Shown here in pieces: positions 1-12,151 of a stretch of 64,000 nt of DNA; the first letter of the stretch is position 1, and every line of letters begins with the position of its first letter. This DNA is from Aulostomus chinensis (lineage: Eukaryota > Chordata > Actinopteri > Syngnathiformes > Aulostomidae). The stretch is taken from NCBI GenBank assembly GCA_037954235.1, contig JBBMOA010000049.1:1-64000 (forward strand), in the 5' to 3' direction. Position numbers and translations under genes: made by a program. The notes under the pieces were generated by a model. It was given only the letters and a program-made list of their open reading frames with translations. It was not told the origin of the DNA and did not search any database.

Positions 1-187
1 TTGTTCAAAGTGAGTTTTCAGTCAAGTTTCAACCTGAAAGCATAGAAAGATGCATAAACTTGAAGTTACAGCTTGATTTCAGTGAGTTTTCATCAAAATA
101 CAGGAGTTCTGCATGAAGTGTTCATTTTGGCCTTCTCTCGCTGAGAAAACGCTATTTGTGACCTGCGACACAGAACAGCCATAACTT
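1..187. repeat. Representative type B1 monomer
   Basis: B differs from A at 151 (G), 166 (C), 169 (C), 173 (G), 176 (C) and 177 (A). In B1 the following monomer also has T instead of A at offset 20. The changes restore CpG at 150-151 and 166-167, giving three CpGs against one in A. B1 copies recur at irregular spacing in the left third of the window (for example with position 151 at 2,207, 5,196, 6,879, 8,001 and 9,497) and at fixed places in the higher-order units further right. Confidence 0.92.
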
Positions 188-374
188 TTGTTCAAAGTGA
201 GTTTTCTGTCAAGTTTCAACCTGAAAGCATAGAAAGATGCATAAACTTGAAGTTACAGTTTGATTTCAGTGAGTTTTCATCAAAATATAGCAGTTCTGCA
301 TGAAGTGTTCATTTTGGCCTGCTCTAGCTGAGAAAACACTATTTGTGACCTGTGATACAAAAATGCCATAACTT

Positions 375-561
375 TTGTTCAAAGTGAGTTTTCAGTCAAG
401 TTTCAACCTGAAAGCATAGAAAGATGCATAAACTTGAAGTTACAGCTTGATTTCAGTGAGTTTTCATCAAAATACAGGAGTTCTGCATGAAGTGTTCATT
501 TTGGCCTTCTCTCGCTGAGAAAACACTATTTGTGACCTGTGATACAAAAATGCCATAACTT
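375..561. repeat. Representative type A (consensus) monomer
   Basis: This copy matches the commonest sequence along the array and serves as the reference for offsets 1-187. Diagnostic bases are A at 20, G at 3, CA at 150-151, C at 163, T at 166 and 169, and 'aaaaatgcc' at 172-180. It has only one CpG, in 'tctcgctg' at 139-140. It carries inverted repeats at 22-29/56-63 (8-bp arms), 27-31/35-39 (5-bp arms), 57-61/63-67 (5-bp arms) and 155-159/170-174 (5-bp arms). Confidence 0.95.
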
Positions 562-3500
562 TTGTTCAAAGTGAGTTTTCAGTCAAGTTTCAACCTGAAA
601 GCATAGAAAGATGCATAAACTTGAAGATACAGCTTGATTTCAGTGAGTTTTCATCAAAATACAGGAGTTCTGCATGAAGTGTTCATTTTGGCCTTCTCTC
701 GCTGAGAAAACACTATTTGTGACCTGTGATACAAAAATGCCATAACTTTTGTTCATAGTGAGTTTTCAGTCAAGTTTCAACCTGAAAACATAGAAAGATG
801 CACAAACTTGAAGTTACAGCTTGATTTCAGTGAGTTTTCATCAAAATACAGGAGTTCTGCATGAAGTGTTCATTTTGGCCTTCTCTCGCTGAGAAAACAC
901 TATTTGTGACCTGTGATACAAAAATGCCATAACTTTTGTTCAAAGTGAGTTTTCAGTCAAGTTTCAACCTGAAAGCAAAGAAAGATGCATAAACTTGAAG
1001 TTACAGCTTGATTTCAGTGAGTTTTCATCAAAATACAGGAGTTCTGCATGAAGTGTTCATTTTGGCCTTCTCTCGCTGAGAAACGCTATTTGTGACCTGC
1101 GACACAAAAATGCCATAACTTTTGTTCAAAGTGTGTTTTCAGTCAAGTTTCAACCTGAAAGCATAGAAAGATGCATAAACTTGAAGTTACAGCTTGATTT
1201 CAGTGAGTTTTCATCAAAATACAGGAGTTCTGCATGAAGTGTTCATTTTGGCCTTCTCTCGCTGAGAAAACACTATTTGTGACCTGTGATACAAAAATGC
1301 ATTAACTTTTTTTCAAAGTGAGTTTTCAGTCAAGTTTCAACCTGAAAGCATAGAAAGATGCATAAACTTGAAGTTACAGCTTGATTTCAGTGAGTTTTCA
1401 TCAAAATACAGGAGTTCTGCATGAAGTGTTCATTTTGGCCTTCTCTCGCTGAGAAAACACTATTTGTGACCTGTGATACAAAAATGCCATAACTTTTGTT
1501 CAAAGTGAGTTTTCAGTCAAGTTTCAACCTGAAAGCATAGAAAGATGCATAAACTTGAAGTTACAGCTTGATTTCAGTGAGTTTTCATCAAAATACAGGA
1601 GTTCTGCATGAAGTGTTCATTTTGGCCTTCTCTCGCTGAGAAAACACTATTTGTGACCTGTGATACAAAAATGCCATAACTTTTGTTCAAAGTGAGTTTT
1701 CAGTCAAGTTTCAACCTGAAAGCATAGAAAGATGCATAAACTTGAAGTTACAGCTTGATTTCAGTGAGTTTTCATCAAAATACAGCAGTTCTGCATGAAG
1801 TGTTCATTTTGGCCTTCTCTCGCTGAGAAAACACTATTTGTGACCTGTGATACAAAAATGCCATAACTTTTGTTCAAAGTGAGTTTTCAGTCAAGTTTCA
1901 ACCTGAAAGCATAGAAAGATGCATAAACTTGAAGATACAGCTTGATTTCAGTGAGTTTTCATCAAAATACAGGAGTTCTGCATGAAGTGTTCATTTTGGC
2001 CTTCTCTCGCTGAGAAAACACTATTTGTGACCTGTGATACAAAAATGCCATAACTTTTGTTCAAAGTGAGTTTTCAGTCAAGTTTCAACCTGAAAGCATA
2101 GAAAGATGCATAAACTTGAAGTTACAGCTTGATTTCAGTGAGTTTTCATCAAAATACAGGAGTTCTGCATGAAGTGTTCATTTTGGCCTTCTCTCGCTGA
2201 GAAAACGCTATTTGTGACCTGCGACACAGAACAGCCATAACTTTTGTTCAAAGTGAGTTTTCTGTCAAGTTTCAACCTGAAAGCATAGAAAGATGCATAA
2301 ACTTGAAGTTACAGCTTGATTTCAGTGAGTTTTCATCAAAATACAGGAGTTCTGCGTCAAGTGTTCATTTTGGCCTTCTCTCGCTGAGAAAACACTATTT
2401 GTGACCTGTGATACAAAAATGCCATAACTTTTGTTCAAAGTGAGTTTTCAGTCAAGTTTCAACCTGGAAGCATAGAAAGATGCATAATCTTGAAGTTACA
2501 GCTTGATTTCAGTGAGTTTTCATCAAAATACAGGAGTTCTGCATGAAGTGTTCATTTTGGCCTTCTCTCGCTGAGAAAACACTATTTGTGACCTGTGATA
2601 CAAAAATGCCATAACTTTTGTTCAAAGTGAGTTTTCAGTCAAGTTTCAACCTGAAAGCATAGAAAGATGCATAAACTTGAAGTTACAGCTTGATTTCAGT
2701 GAGTTTTCATCAAAATACAGGAGTTCTGCATGAAGTGTTCATTTTGGCCTTCTCTCGCTGAGAAAACACTATTTGTGACCTGTGATACAAAAATGCCATA
2801 ACTTTTGTTCAAAGTGAGTTTTCAGTCAAGTTTCAACCTGAAAGCATAGAAAGATGCATAAACTTGAAGTTACAGCTTGATTTCAGTGAGTTTTCATCAA
2901 AATACAGGAGTTCTGCATGAAGTGTTCATTTTGGCCTTCTCTCGCTGAGAAAACACTATTTGTGACCTGTGATACAAAAATGCCATAACTTTTGTTCAAA
3001 GTGAGTTTTCAGTCAAGTTTCAACCTGAAAGCATAGAAAGATGCATAAACTTGAAGTTACAGCTTGATTTCAGTGAGTTTTCATCAAAATACAGGAGTTC
3101 TGCATGAAGTGTTCATTTTGGCCTTCTCTCGCTGAGAAAACACTATTTGTGACCTGTGATACAAAAATGCCATAACTTTTGTTCAAAGTGAGTTTTCAGT
3201 CAAGTTTCAACCTGAAAGCATAGAAAGATGCATAAACTTGAAGTTACAGCTTGATTTCAGTGAGTTTTCATCAAAATACAGGAGTTCTGCATGAAGTGTT
3301 CATTTTGGCCTTCTCTCGCTGAGAAAACACTATTTGTGACCTGTGATACAAAAATGCCATAACTTTTGTTCAAAGTGAGTTTTCATTCAAGTTTCAACCT
3401 GAAAGCATAGAAAGATGCATAAACTTGAAGTTACAGCTTGATTTCAGTGAGTTTTCAACAAAATACAGGAGTTCTGCATGAAGTGTTCATTTTGGCCTTC

Positions 3501-3589
3501 TCTCGCTTAGAAAACACTATTTGTGATCTGTGATACAAAAATGCCATAACTTTTGTTCAAAGTGAGTTTTCAGTCAAGTTTCAACCTGA

Positions 3590-4850
3590 AAGCAAAGAAA
3601 GATGCATAAACTTGAAGTTACAGCTTGATTTCAGTGAGTTTTCATCAAAATACAGGAGTTCTGCATGAAGTGTTCATTTTGGCCTTGTCTCGCTGAGAAA
3701 ACGCTATTTGTGACCTGCGACACAGAACAGCCATAACTTTTTTTAAAGTGAGTTTTCAGTCAAGTTTCAACCTGAAAGCATAGAAAGATGCATAAACTTG
3801 AAGTTACAGCTTGATTTCAGTGAGTTTTCATCAAAATACAGGAGTTCTGCATGAAGTGTTCATTTGGCCTTCTCTCGCTGAGAAATCACTATTTGTGACC
3901 TGTGATACAAAAATGCCATAACTTTTGTTCAAAGTGAGTTTTCAGTCAAGTTTCAACCTGAAAGCATAGAAAGATGCATAAACTTGAAGTTACAGCTTGA
4001 TTTCAGTGAGTTTTCATCAAAATACAGGAGTTCTGCATGAAGTGTTCATTTTGGCCTTCTCTCGCTGAGAAAACACTATTTGTGACCTGTGATACAAAAA
4101 TGCCATAACTTTTGTTCAAAGTGAGTTTTCAGTCAAGTTTCAACCTGAAAGCAAAGAAAGATGCATAAACTTGAAGTTACAGCTTGATTTCAGTGAGTTT
4201 TCATCAAAATACAGGAGTTCTGCATGAAGTGTTCATTTTGGCCTTCTCTCGCTGAGAAATCACTATTTGTGACCTGTGATACAAAAATGCCATAACTTTT
4301 GTTCAAAGTGAGTTTTCAGTCAAGTTTCAACCTGAAAGCATAGAAAGATGCATAAACTTGAAGTTACAGCTTGATTTCAGTGAGTTTTCATCAAAATACA
4401 GGAGTTCTGCATGAAGTGTTCATTTTGGCCTTCTCTCGCTGAGAAAACACTATTTGTGACCTGTGATACAAAAATGCCATAACTTTTGTTCAAAGTGAGT
4501 TTTCAGTCAAGTTTCAACCTGAAGCAAAGAAAGATGCATAAACTTGAAGTTACAGCTTGATTTCAGTGAGTTTTCATCAAAATACAGGAGTTCTGCATGA
4601 AGTGTTCATTTTGGCCTTGTCTCGCTGAGAAAACGCTATTTGTGACCTGCGACACAGAACAGCCATAACTTTTTTTCAAAGTGAGTTTTCAGTCAAGTTT
4701 CAACCTGAAAGCATAGAAAGATGCATAAACTTGAAGTTACAGCTTGATTTCAGTGAGTTTTCATCAAAATACAGGAGTTCTGCATGAAGTGTTCATTTTG
4801 GCCTTCTCTCGCTGAGAAATCACTATTTGTGACCTGTGATACAAAAATGC
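3590..4850. repeat. 5-monomer local duplication
   Basis: A set of rare markers appears twice about 932 bp apart, which is five monomers minus small deletions. The markers are 'aagcaaag' (near 3,594 and 4,514), B2 (position 151 at 3,703 and 4,635), a T-run at the monomer start (near 3,735 and 4,672) and 'gaaatcact' (near 3,883 and 4,819). Three of the six single-base deletions or insertions seen in the window fall here (near 3,735, 3,865 and 4,522). A sister block with the same marker order lies at 20,040-20,350. Confidence 0.8.
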
Positions 4851-6610
4851 CATAACTTTTGTTCAAAGTGAGTTTTCAGTCAAGTTTCAACCTGAAAGCA
4901 TAGAAAGATGCATAAACTTGAAGTTACAGCTTGATTTCAGTGAGTTTTCATCAAAATACAGGAGTTCTGCATGAAGTGTTCATTTTGGCCTTCTCTCGCT
5001 GAGAAAACACTATTTGTGACCTGTGATACAAAAATGCCATAACTTTTGTTCAAAGTGAGTTTTCAGTCAAGTTTCAACCTGAAAGCATAGAAAGATGCAT
5101 AAACTTGAAGTTACAGCTTGATTTCAGTGAGTTTTCATCAAAATACAGGAGTTCTGCATGAAGTGTTCATTTTGGCCTTCTCTCGCTGAGAAAACGCTAT
5201 TTGTGACCTGCGACACAGAACAGCCATAACTTTTGTTCAAAGTGAGTTTTCTGTCAAGTTTCAACCTGAAAGCATAGAAAGATGCATAAACTTGAAGTTA
5301 CAGCTTGATTTCAGTGAGTTTTCATCAAAATACAGGAGTTCTGCATCAAGTGTTCATTTTGGCCTTCTCTCGCTGAGAAAACACTATTTGTGACCTGTGA
5401 TACAAAAATGCCATAACTTTTGTTCAAAGTGAGTTTTCAGTCAAGTTTCAACCTGAAAGCATAGAAAGATGCATAAACTTGAAGTTACAGCTTGATTTCA
5501 GTGAGTTTTCATCAAAATACAGGAGTTCTGCATGAAGTGTTCATTTTGGCCTTCTCTCGCTGAGAAAACACTATTTGTGACCTGTGATACAAAAATGCCA
5601 TAACTTTTGTTCAAAGTGAGTTTTCAGTCAAGTTTCAACCTGAAAGCATAGAAAGATGCATAAACTTGAAGTTACAGCTTGATTTCAGTGAGTTTTCATC
5701 AAAATACAGGAGTTCTGCATGAAGTGTTCATTTTGGCCTTCTCTCGCTGAGAAAACACTACTTGGGACCTGTGATACAAAAATGCCATAACTTTTGTTCA
5801 AAGTGAGTTTTCAGTCAAGTTTCAACCTGAAAGCATAGAAAGATGCATAAACTTGAAGTTACAGCTTGATTTCAGTGAGTTTTCATCAAAATACAGGAGT
5901 TCTGCATGAAGTGTTCATTTTGGCCATCTCTCGCTGAGAAAACACTATTTGTGACCTGTGATACAAAAATGCCATAACTTTTGTTCAAAGAGAGTTTTCA
6001 GTCAAGTTTCAACCTGAAAGCATAGAAAGATGCATAAACTTGAAGTTACAGCTTGATTTCAGTGAGTTTTCATCAAAATACAGGAGTTCTGCATGAAGTG
6101 TTCATTTTGGCCTTCTCTCGCTTAGAAAACGCTATTTGTGACCTGCGACACAGAACAGCCATAACTTTTTTTCAAAGTGAGTTTTCTGTCAAGTTTCAAC
6201 CTGAAAGCATAGAAAGATGCATAAACTTGAAGTTACAGCTTGATTTCAGTGAGTTTTCATCAAAATACAGGAGTTCTGCATGAAGTGTTCATTTTTGCCT
6301 TCTCTCGCTGAGAAAACACTATTTGTGACCTGTGATACAAAAATGCCATAACTTTTGTTCAAAGTGAGTTTTCAGTCAAGTTTCAACCTGAAAGCATAGA
6401 AAGATGCATAAACTTGAAGTTACAGCTTGATTTCAGTGAGTTTTCATCAAAATACAGGAGTTCTGCATGAAGTGTTCATTTTGGCCTTCTCTCGCTGAGA
6501 AAACACTATTTGTGACCTGTGATACAAAAATGCCATAACTTTTGTTCAAAGTGAGTTTTCAGTCAAGTTTCAACCTGAAAGCATAGAAAGATGCATAAAC
6601 TTGAAGTTAC

Positions 6611-8854
6611 AGCTCGATTTCAGTGAGTTTTCATCAAAATACAGGAGTTCTGCATGAAGTGTTCATTTTGGCCTTCTCTCGCTGAGAAAACACTATTTGT
6701 GACCTGTGATACAAAAATGCCATAACTTTTGTTCAAAGTGAGTTTTCAGTCAAGTTTCAACCTGAAAGCATAGAAAGATGCATAAACTTGAAGTTACAGC
6801 TTGATTTCAGTGAGTTTTCATCAAAATACAGGAGTTCTGCATGAAGTGTTCATTTTGGCCTTCTCTCGCTGAGAAAACGCTATTTGTGACCTGCGACACA
6901 GAACAGCCATAACTTTTGTTCAAAGTGAGTTTTCTGTCAAGTTTCAACCTGAAAGCATAGAAAGATGCATAAACTTGAAGTTACAGCTTGATTTCAGTGA
7001 GTTTTCATCAAAATACAGGAGTTCTGCATGAAGTGTTCATTTTGGCCTTCTCTCGCTGAGAAAACACTATTTGTGACCTGTGATACAAAAATGCCATAAC
7101 TTTTGTTCAAAGTGAGTTTTCAGTCAAGTTTCAACCTGAAAGCATAGAAAGATGCATAAACTTGAAGTTACAGCTTGATTTCAGTGAGTTTTCATCAAAA
7201 TACAGGAGTTCTGCATGAAGTGTTCATTTTGGCCTTCTCTCGCTGAGAAAACACTATTTGTGACCTGTGATACAAAAATGCCATAACTTTTGTTCAAAGT
7301 GAGTTTTCAGTCAAGTTTCAACCTGAAAGCATAGAAAGATGCATAAACTTGAAGTTACAGCTTGATTTCAGTGAGTTTTCATCAAAATACAGGAGTTCTG
7401 AATGAAGTGTTCATTTTGGCCTTCTCTCGCTGAGAAAACACTATTTGTGACCTGTGATACAAAAATGCCATAACTTTTGTTCAAAGTGAGTTTTCAGTCA
7501 AGTTTCAACCTGAAAGCATAGAAAGATGCATAAACTTGAAGTTACAGCTTGATTTCAGTGAGTTTTCATCAAAATACAGGAGTTCTGCATGAAGTGTTCA
7601 TTTTGGCCTTCTCTCGCTGAGAAAACACTATTTGTGACCTGTGATACAAAAATGCCATAACTTTTGTTCAAAGTGAGTTTTCAGTCAAGTTTCAACCTGA
7701 AAGCATAGAAAGATGCATAAACTTGAAGTTACAGCTCGATTTCAGTGAGTTTTCATCAAAATACAGGAGTTCTGCATGAAGTGTTCATTTTGGCCTTCTC
7801 TCGCTGAGAAAACACTATTTGTGACCTGTGATACAAAAATGCCATAACTTTTGTTCAAAGTGAGTTTTCAGTCAAGTTTCAACCTGAAAGCATAGAAAGA
7901 TGCATAAACTTGAAGTTACAGCTTGATTTCAGTGAGTTTTCATCAAAATACAGGAGTTCTGCATGAAGTGTTCATTTTGGCCTTCTCTCGCTGAGAAAAC
8001 GCTATTTGTGACCTGCGACACAGAACAGCCATAACTTTTGTTCAAAGTGAGTTTTCTGTCAAGTTTCAACCTGAAAGCATAGAAAGATGCATAAACTTGA
8101 AGTTACAGCTTGATTTCAGTGAGTTTTCATCAAAATACAGGAGTTCTGCATGAAGTGTTCATTTTGGCCTTCTCTCGCTGAGAAAACACTATTTGTGACC
8201 TGTGATACAAAAATGCCATAACTTTTGTTCAAAGTGAGTTTTCAGTCAAGTTTCAACCTGAAAGCATAGAAAGATGCATAAACTTGAAGTTACAGCTTGA
8301 TTTCAGTGAGTTTTCATCAAAATACAGGAGTTCTGCATGAAGTGTTCATTTTGGCCTTCTCTCGCTGAGAAAACACTATTTGTGACCTGTGATACAAAAA
8401 TGCCATAACTTTTGTTCAAAGTGAGTTTTCAGTCAAGTTTCAACCTGAAAGCATAGAAAGATGCATAAACTTGAAGTTACAGCTTGATTTCAGTGAGTTT
8501 TCATCAAAATACAGGAGTTCTGAATGAAGTGTTCATTTTGGCCTTCTCTCGCTGAGAAAACACTATTTGTGACCTGTGATACAAAAATGCCATAACTTTT
8601 GTTCAAAGTGAGTTTTCAGTCAATTTTCAACCTGAAAGCATAGAAAGATGCATAAACTTGAAGCTACAGCTTGATTTCAGTGAGTTTTCATCAAAATACA
8701 GGAGTTCTGCATGAAGTGTTCATTTTGGCCTTCTCTCGCTGAGAAAACACTATTTGTGACCTGTGATACAAAAATGCCATAACTTTTGTTCAAAGTGAGT
8801 TTTCAGTCAAGTTTCAACCTGAAAGCATAGAAAGATGCATAAACTTGAAGTTAC
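6611..8854. repeat. 6-monomer (1,122 bp) tandem duplication
   Basis: Two copies, 6,611-7,732 and 7,733-8,854, share 'agctcgat' (6,611 and 7,733), B1 (position 151 at 6,879 and 8,001) and 'ctgaatgaag' (near 7,398 and 8,520), each exactly 1,122 bp apart. The shared rare variants show duplication of a six-monomer block. Outer boundaries are approximate because flanking A monomers are nearly identical. Confidence 0.85.
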
Positions 8855-9290
8855 AGCTTGATTTCAGTGAGTTTTCATCAAAATACAGGAGTTCTGCATG
8901 AAGTGTTCATTTTGGCCTTCTCTCGCTGAGAAAACACTATTTGTGACCTGTGATACAAAAATGCCATAACTTTTGTTCAAAGTGAGTTTTCAGTCAAGTT
9001 TCAACCTGAAAGCATAGAAAGATGCATAAACTTGAAGTTACAGCTTGATTTCAGTGAGTTTTCATCAAAATACAGGAGTTCTGCATGAAGTGTTCATTTT
9101 GGCCTTCTCTCGCTGAGAAAACACTATTTGTGACCTGTGATACAAAAATGCCATAACTTTTGTTCAAAGTGAGTTTTCAGTCAAGTTTCAACCTGAAAGC
9201 ATAGAAAGATGCATAAACTTGAAGTTACAGCTTGATTTCAGTGAGTTTTCATCAAAATACAGGAGTTCTGCATGAAGTGTTCATTTTGGC

Positions 9291-11908
9291 CTTTTCTCGC
9301 TGAGAAAACACTATTTGTGACCTGTGATACAAAAATGCCATAACTTTTGTTCAAAGAGAGTTTTCAGTCAAGTTTCAACCTGAAAGAATAGAAAGATGCA
9401 TAAACTTGAAGTTACAGCTTGATTTCAGTGAGTTTTCATCAAAATACAGGAGTTCTGCATGAAGTGTTCATTTTGGCCTTCTCTCGCTGAGAAAACGCTA
9501 TTTGTGACCTGCGACACAGAACAGCCATAACTTTTGTTCAAAGTGAGTTTTCTGTCAAGTTTCAACCTGAAAGCATAGAAAGATGCATAAACTTGAAGTT
9601 ACAGCTTGATTTCAGTGAGTTTTCATCAAAATACAGGAGTTCTGCATGAAGTGTTCATTTTGGCCTTCTCTCGCTGAGAAAACACTATTTGTGACCTGTG
9701 ATACAAAAATGACATAACTTTTGTTCAAAGTGAGTTTTCAGTCAAGTTTCAACCTGAAAGCATAGAAAGATGCATAAACTTGAAGTTACAGCTTGATTTC
9801 AGTGAGTTTTCATCAAAATACAGGAGTTCTGCATGAAGTGTTCATTTTGGCCTTCTCTCGCTGAGAAAACACTATTTGTGACCTGTGATACAAAAATGCC
9901 ATAACTTTTGTTCAAAGTGAGTTTTCAGTCAAGTTTCAACCTGAAAGCATAGAAAGATGCATAAACTTGAAGTTACAGCTTGATTTCAGTGAGTTTTCAT
10001 CAAAATACAGGAGTTCTGCATGAAGTGTTCATTTTGGCCTTCTCTCGCTGAGAAAACACTATTTGTGACCTGTGATACAAAAATGCCATAACTTTTGTTC
10101 AAAGTGAGTTTTCAGTCAAGTTTCAAAATGAAAGCATAGAAAGATGCATAAACTTGAAGTTACAGCTTGATTTCAGTGAGTTTTCATCAAAATACAGGAG
10201 TTCTGCATGAAGTGTTCATTTTGGCTATCTCTCGCTGAGAAAACACTATTTGTGACCTGTGATACAAAAATGCCATAACTTTTGTTCAAAGAGAGTTTTC
10301 AGTCAAGTTTCAACCTGAAAGCATAGAAAGATGCATAAACTTGAAGTTACAGCTTGATTTCAGTGAGTTTTCATCAAAATACATGAGTTCTGCATGAAGT
10401 GTTCATTTTGGCCTTCTCTCGCTGAGAAAACACTATTCGTGACCTGTGATACAAAAATGCCATAACTTTTGTTCAAAGTGAGTTTTCAGTCAAGTTTCAA
10501 CCTGAAAGCAAAGAAAGATGCATAAACTTGAAGTTACAGCTTGATTTCAGTGAGTTTTCATCAAAATACAGGAGTTCTGCATGAAGTGTTCATTTTGGCC
10601 TTTTCTCGCTGAGAAAACACTATTTGTGACCTGTGATACAAAAATGCCATAACTTTTGTTCAAAGAGAGTTTTCAGTCAAGTTTCAACCTGAAAGAATAG
10701 AAAGATGCATAAACTTGAAGTTACAGCTTGATTTCAGTGAGTTTTCATCAAAATACAGGAGTTCTGCATGAAGTGTTCATTTTGGCCTTCTCTCGCTGAG
10801 AAAACGCTATTTGTGACCTGCGACACAGAACAGCCATAACTTTTGTTCAAAGTGAGTTTTCTGTCAAGTTTCAACCTGAAAGCATAGAAAGATGCATAAA
10901 CTTGAAGTTACAGCTTGATTTCAGTGAGTTTTCATCAAAATACAGGAGTTCTGCATGAAGTGTTCATTTTGGCCTTCTCTCGCTGAGAAAACACTATTTG
11001 TGACCTGTGATACAAAAATGCCATAACTTTTGTTCAAAGTGAGTTTTCAGTCAAGTTTCAACCTGAAAGCATAGAAAGATGCATAAACTTGAAGTTACAG
11101 CTTGATTTCAGTGAGTTTTCATCAAAATACAGGAGTTCTGCATGAAGTGTTCATTTTGGCCTTCTCTCGCTGAGAAAACACTATTTGTGACCTGTGATAC
11201 AAAAATGCCATAACTTTTGTTCAAAGTGAGTTTTCAGTCAAGTTTCAACCTGAAAGCATAGAAAGATGCATAAACTTGAAGTTACAGCTTGATTTCAGTG
11301 AGTTTTCATCAAAATACAGGAGTTCTGCATGAAGTGTTCATTTTGGCCTTCTCTCGCTGAGAAAACACTATTTGTGACCTGTGATACAAAAATGCCATAA
11401 GTTTTGTTCAAAGTGAGTTTTCAGTCAAGTTTCAAAATGAAAGCATAGAAAGATGCATAAACTTGAAGTTACAGCTTGATTTCAGTGAGTTTTCATCAAA
11501 ATACAGGAGTTCTGCATGAAGTGTTCATTTTGGCCTTCTCTCGCTGAGAAAACACTATTTGTGACCTGTGATACAAAAATGCCATAACTTTTGTTCAAAG
11601 AGAGTTTTCAGTCAAGTTTCAACCTGAAAGCATAGAAAGATGCATAAACTTGAAGTTACAGCTTGATTTCAGTGAGTTTTCATCAAAATACATGAGTTCT
11701 GCATGAAGTGTTCATTTTGGCCATCTCTCGCTGAGAAAACACTATTCGTGACCTGTGATACAAAAATGCCATAACTTTTGTTCAAAGTGAGTTTTCAGTC
11801 AAGTTTCAACCTGAAAGCAAAGAAAGATGCATAAACTTGAAGTTACAGCTTGATTTCAGTGAGTTTTCATCAAAATACACGAGTTCTGCATGAAGTGTTC
11901 ATTTTGGC
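9291..11908. repeat. 7-monomer (1,309 bp) tandem duplication
   Basis: Copies 9,291-10,599 and 10,600-11,908 share several rare markers exactly 1,309 bp apart: 'ccttttctcgc', 'aaagagag' with 'gaaagaatag', B1 (9,497 and 10,806), 'ttcaaaatg' (10,122 and 11,431), 'acatgagttc' (10,381 and 11,690) and 'actattcgtg' (near 10,432 and 11,741). Each copy also has private changes, for example 'tgacataac' near 9,710 and 'cataagtttt' near 11,396, so the duplication is not brand new or contains sequencing errors. Confidence 0.88.
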
Positions 11909-11964
11909 CTTCTCTCGCTGAGAAAACGCTATTTGTGACCTGCGACACAGAACAGCCATAACTT

Positions 11965-12151
11965 TTGTTCAAAGTGAGTTTTCAGTCAAGTTTCAACCTG
12001 AAAGCATAGAAAGATGCATAAACTTGAAGTTACAGCTTGATTTCAGTGAGTTTTCATCAAAATACAGGAGTTCTGCATGAAGTGTTCATTTTGGCCTTGT
12101 CTCGCTGAGAAAACGCTATTTGTGACCTGCGACACAGAACAGCCATAACTT
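11965..12151. repeat. Representative type B2 monomer
   Basis: B2 has the same 3' block as B1 but a G in 'ccttgtctcgc' (offset 131-141), and the next monomer keeps A at offset 20. Examples with position 151 at 3,703, 4,635, 12,115, 14,173, 14,360, 20,158, 40,728, 40,915, 43,720, 47,087, 49,144 and 58,493 all show this pairing. The linkage between an upstream base and a base in the next monomer marks B2 as a separate lineage rather than random noise. Confidence 0.88.

Noticed and set aside
375..561. Assignment to a plant from the 'cataactttt' motif
   Set aside because: Similar short strings occur in some plant satellites as I recall them, but a 10-base match in AT-rich DNA is weak. A database search of the consensus would decide.
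6053..6283. 76-codon open reading frame
   Set aside because: It starts at TTG, not ATG, lies wholly inside the satellite, spans more than one monomer and is open only because TGA became TTA. There is no promoter, domain or codon signal.
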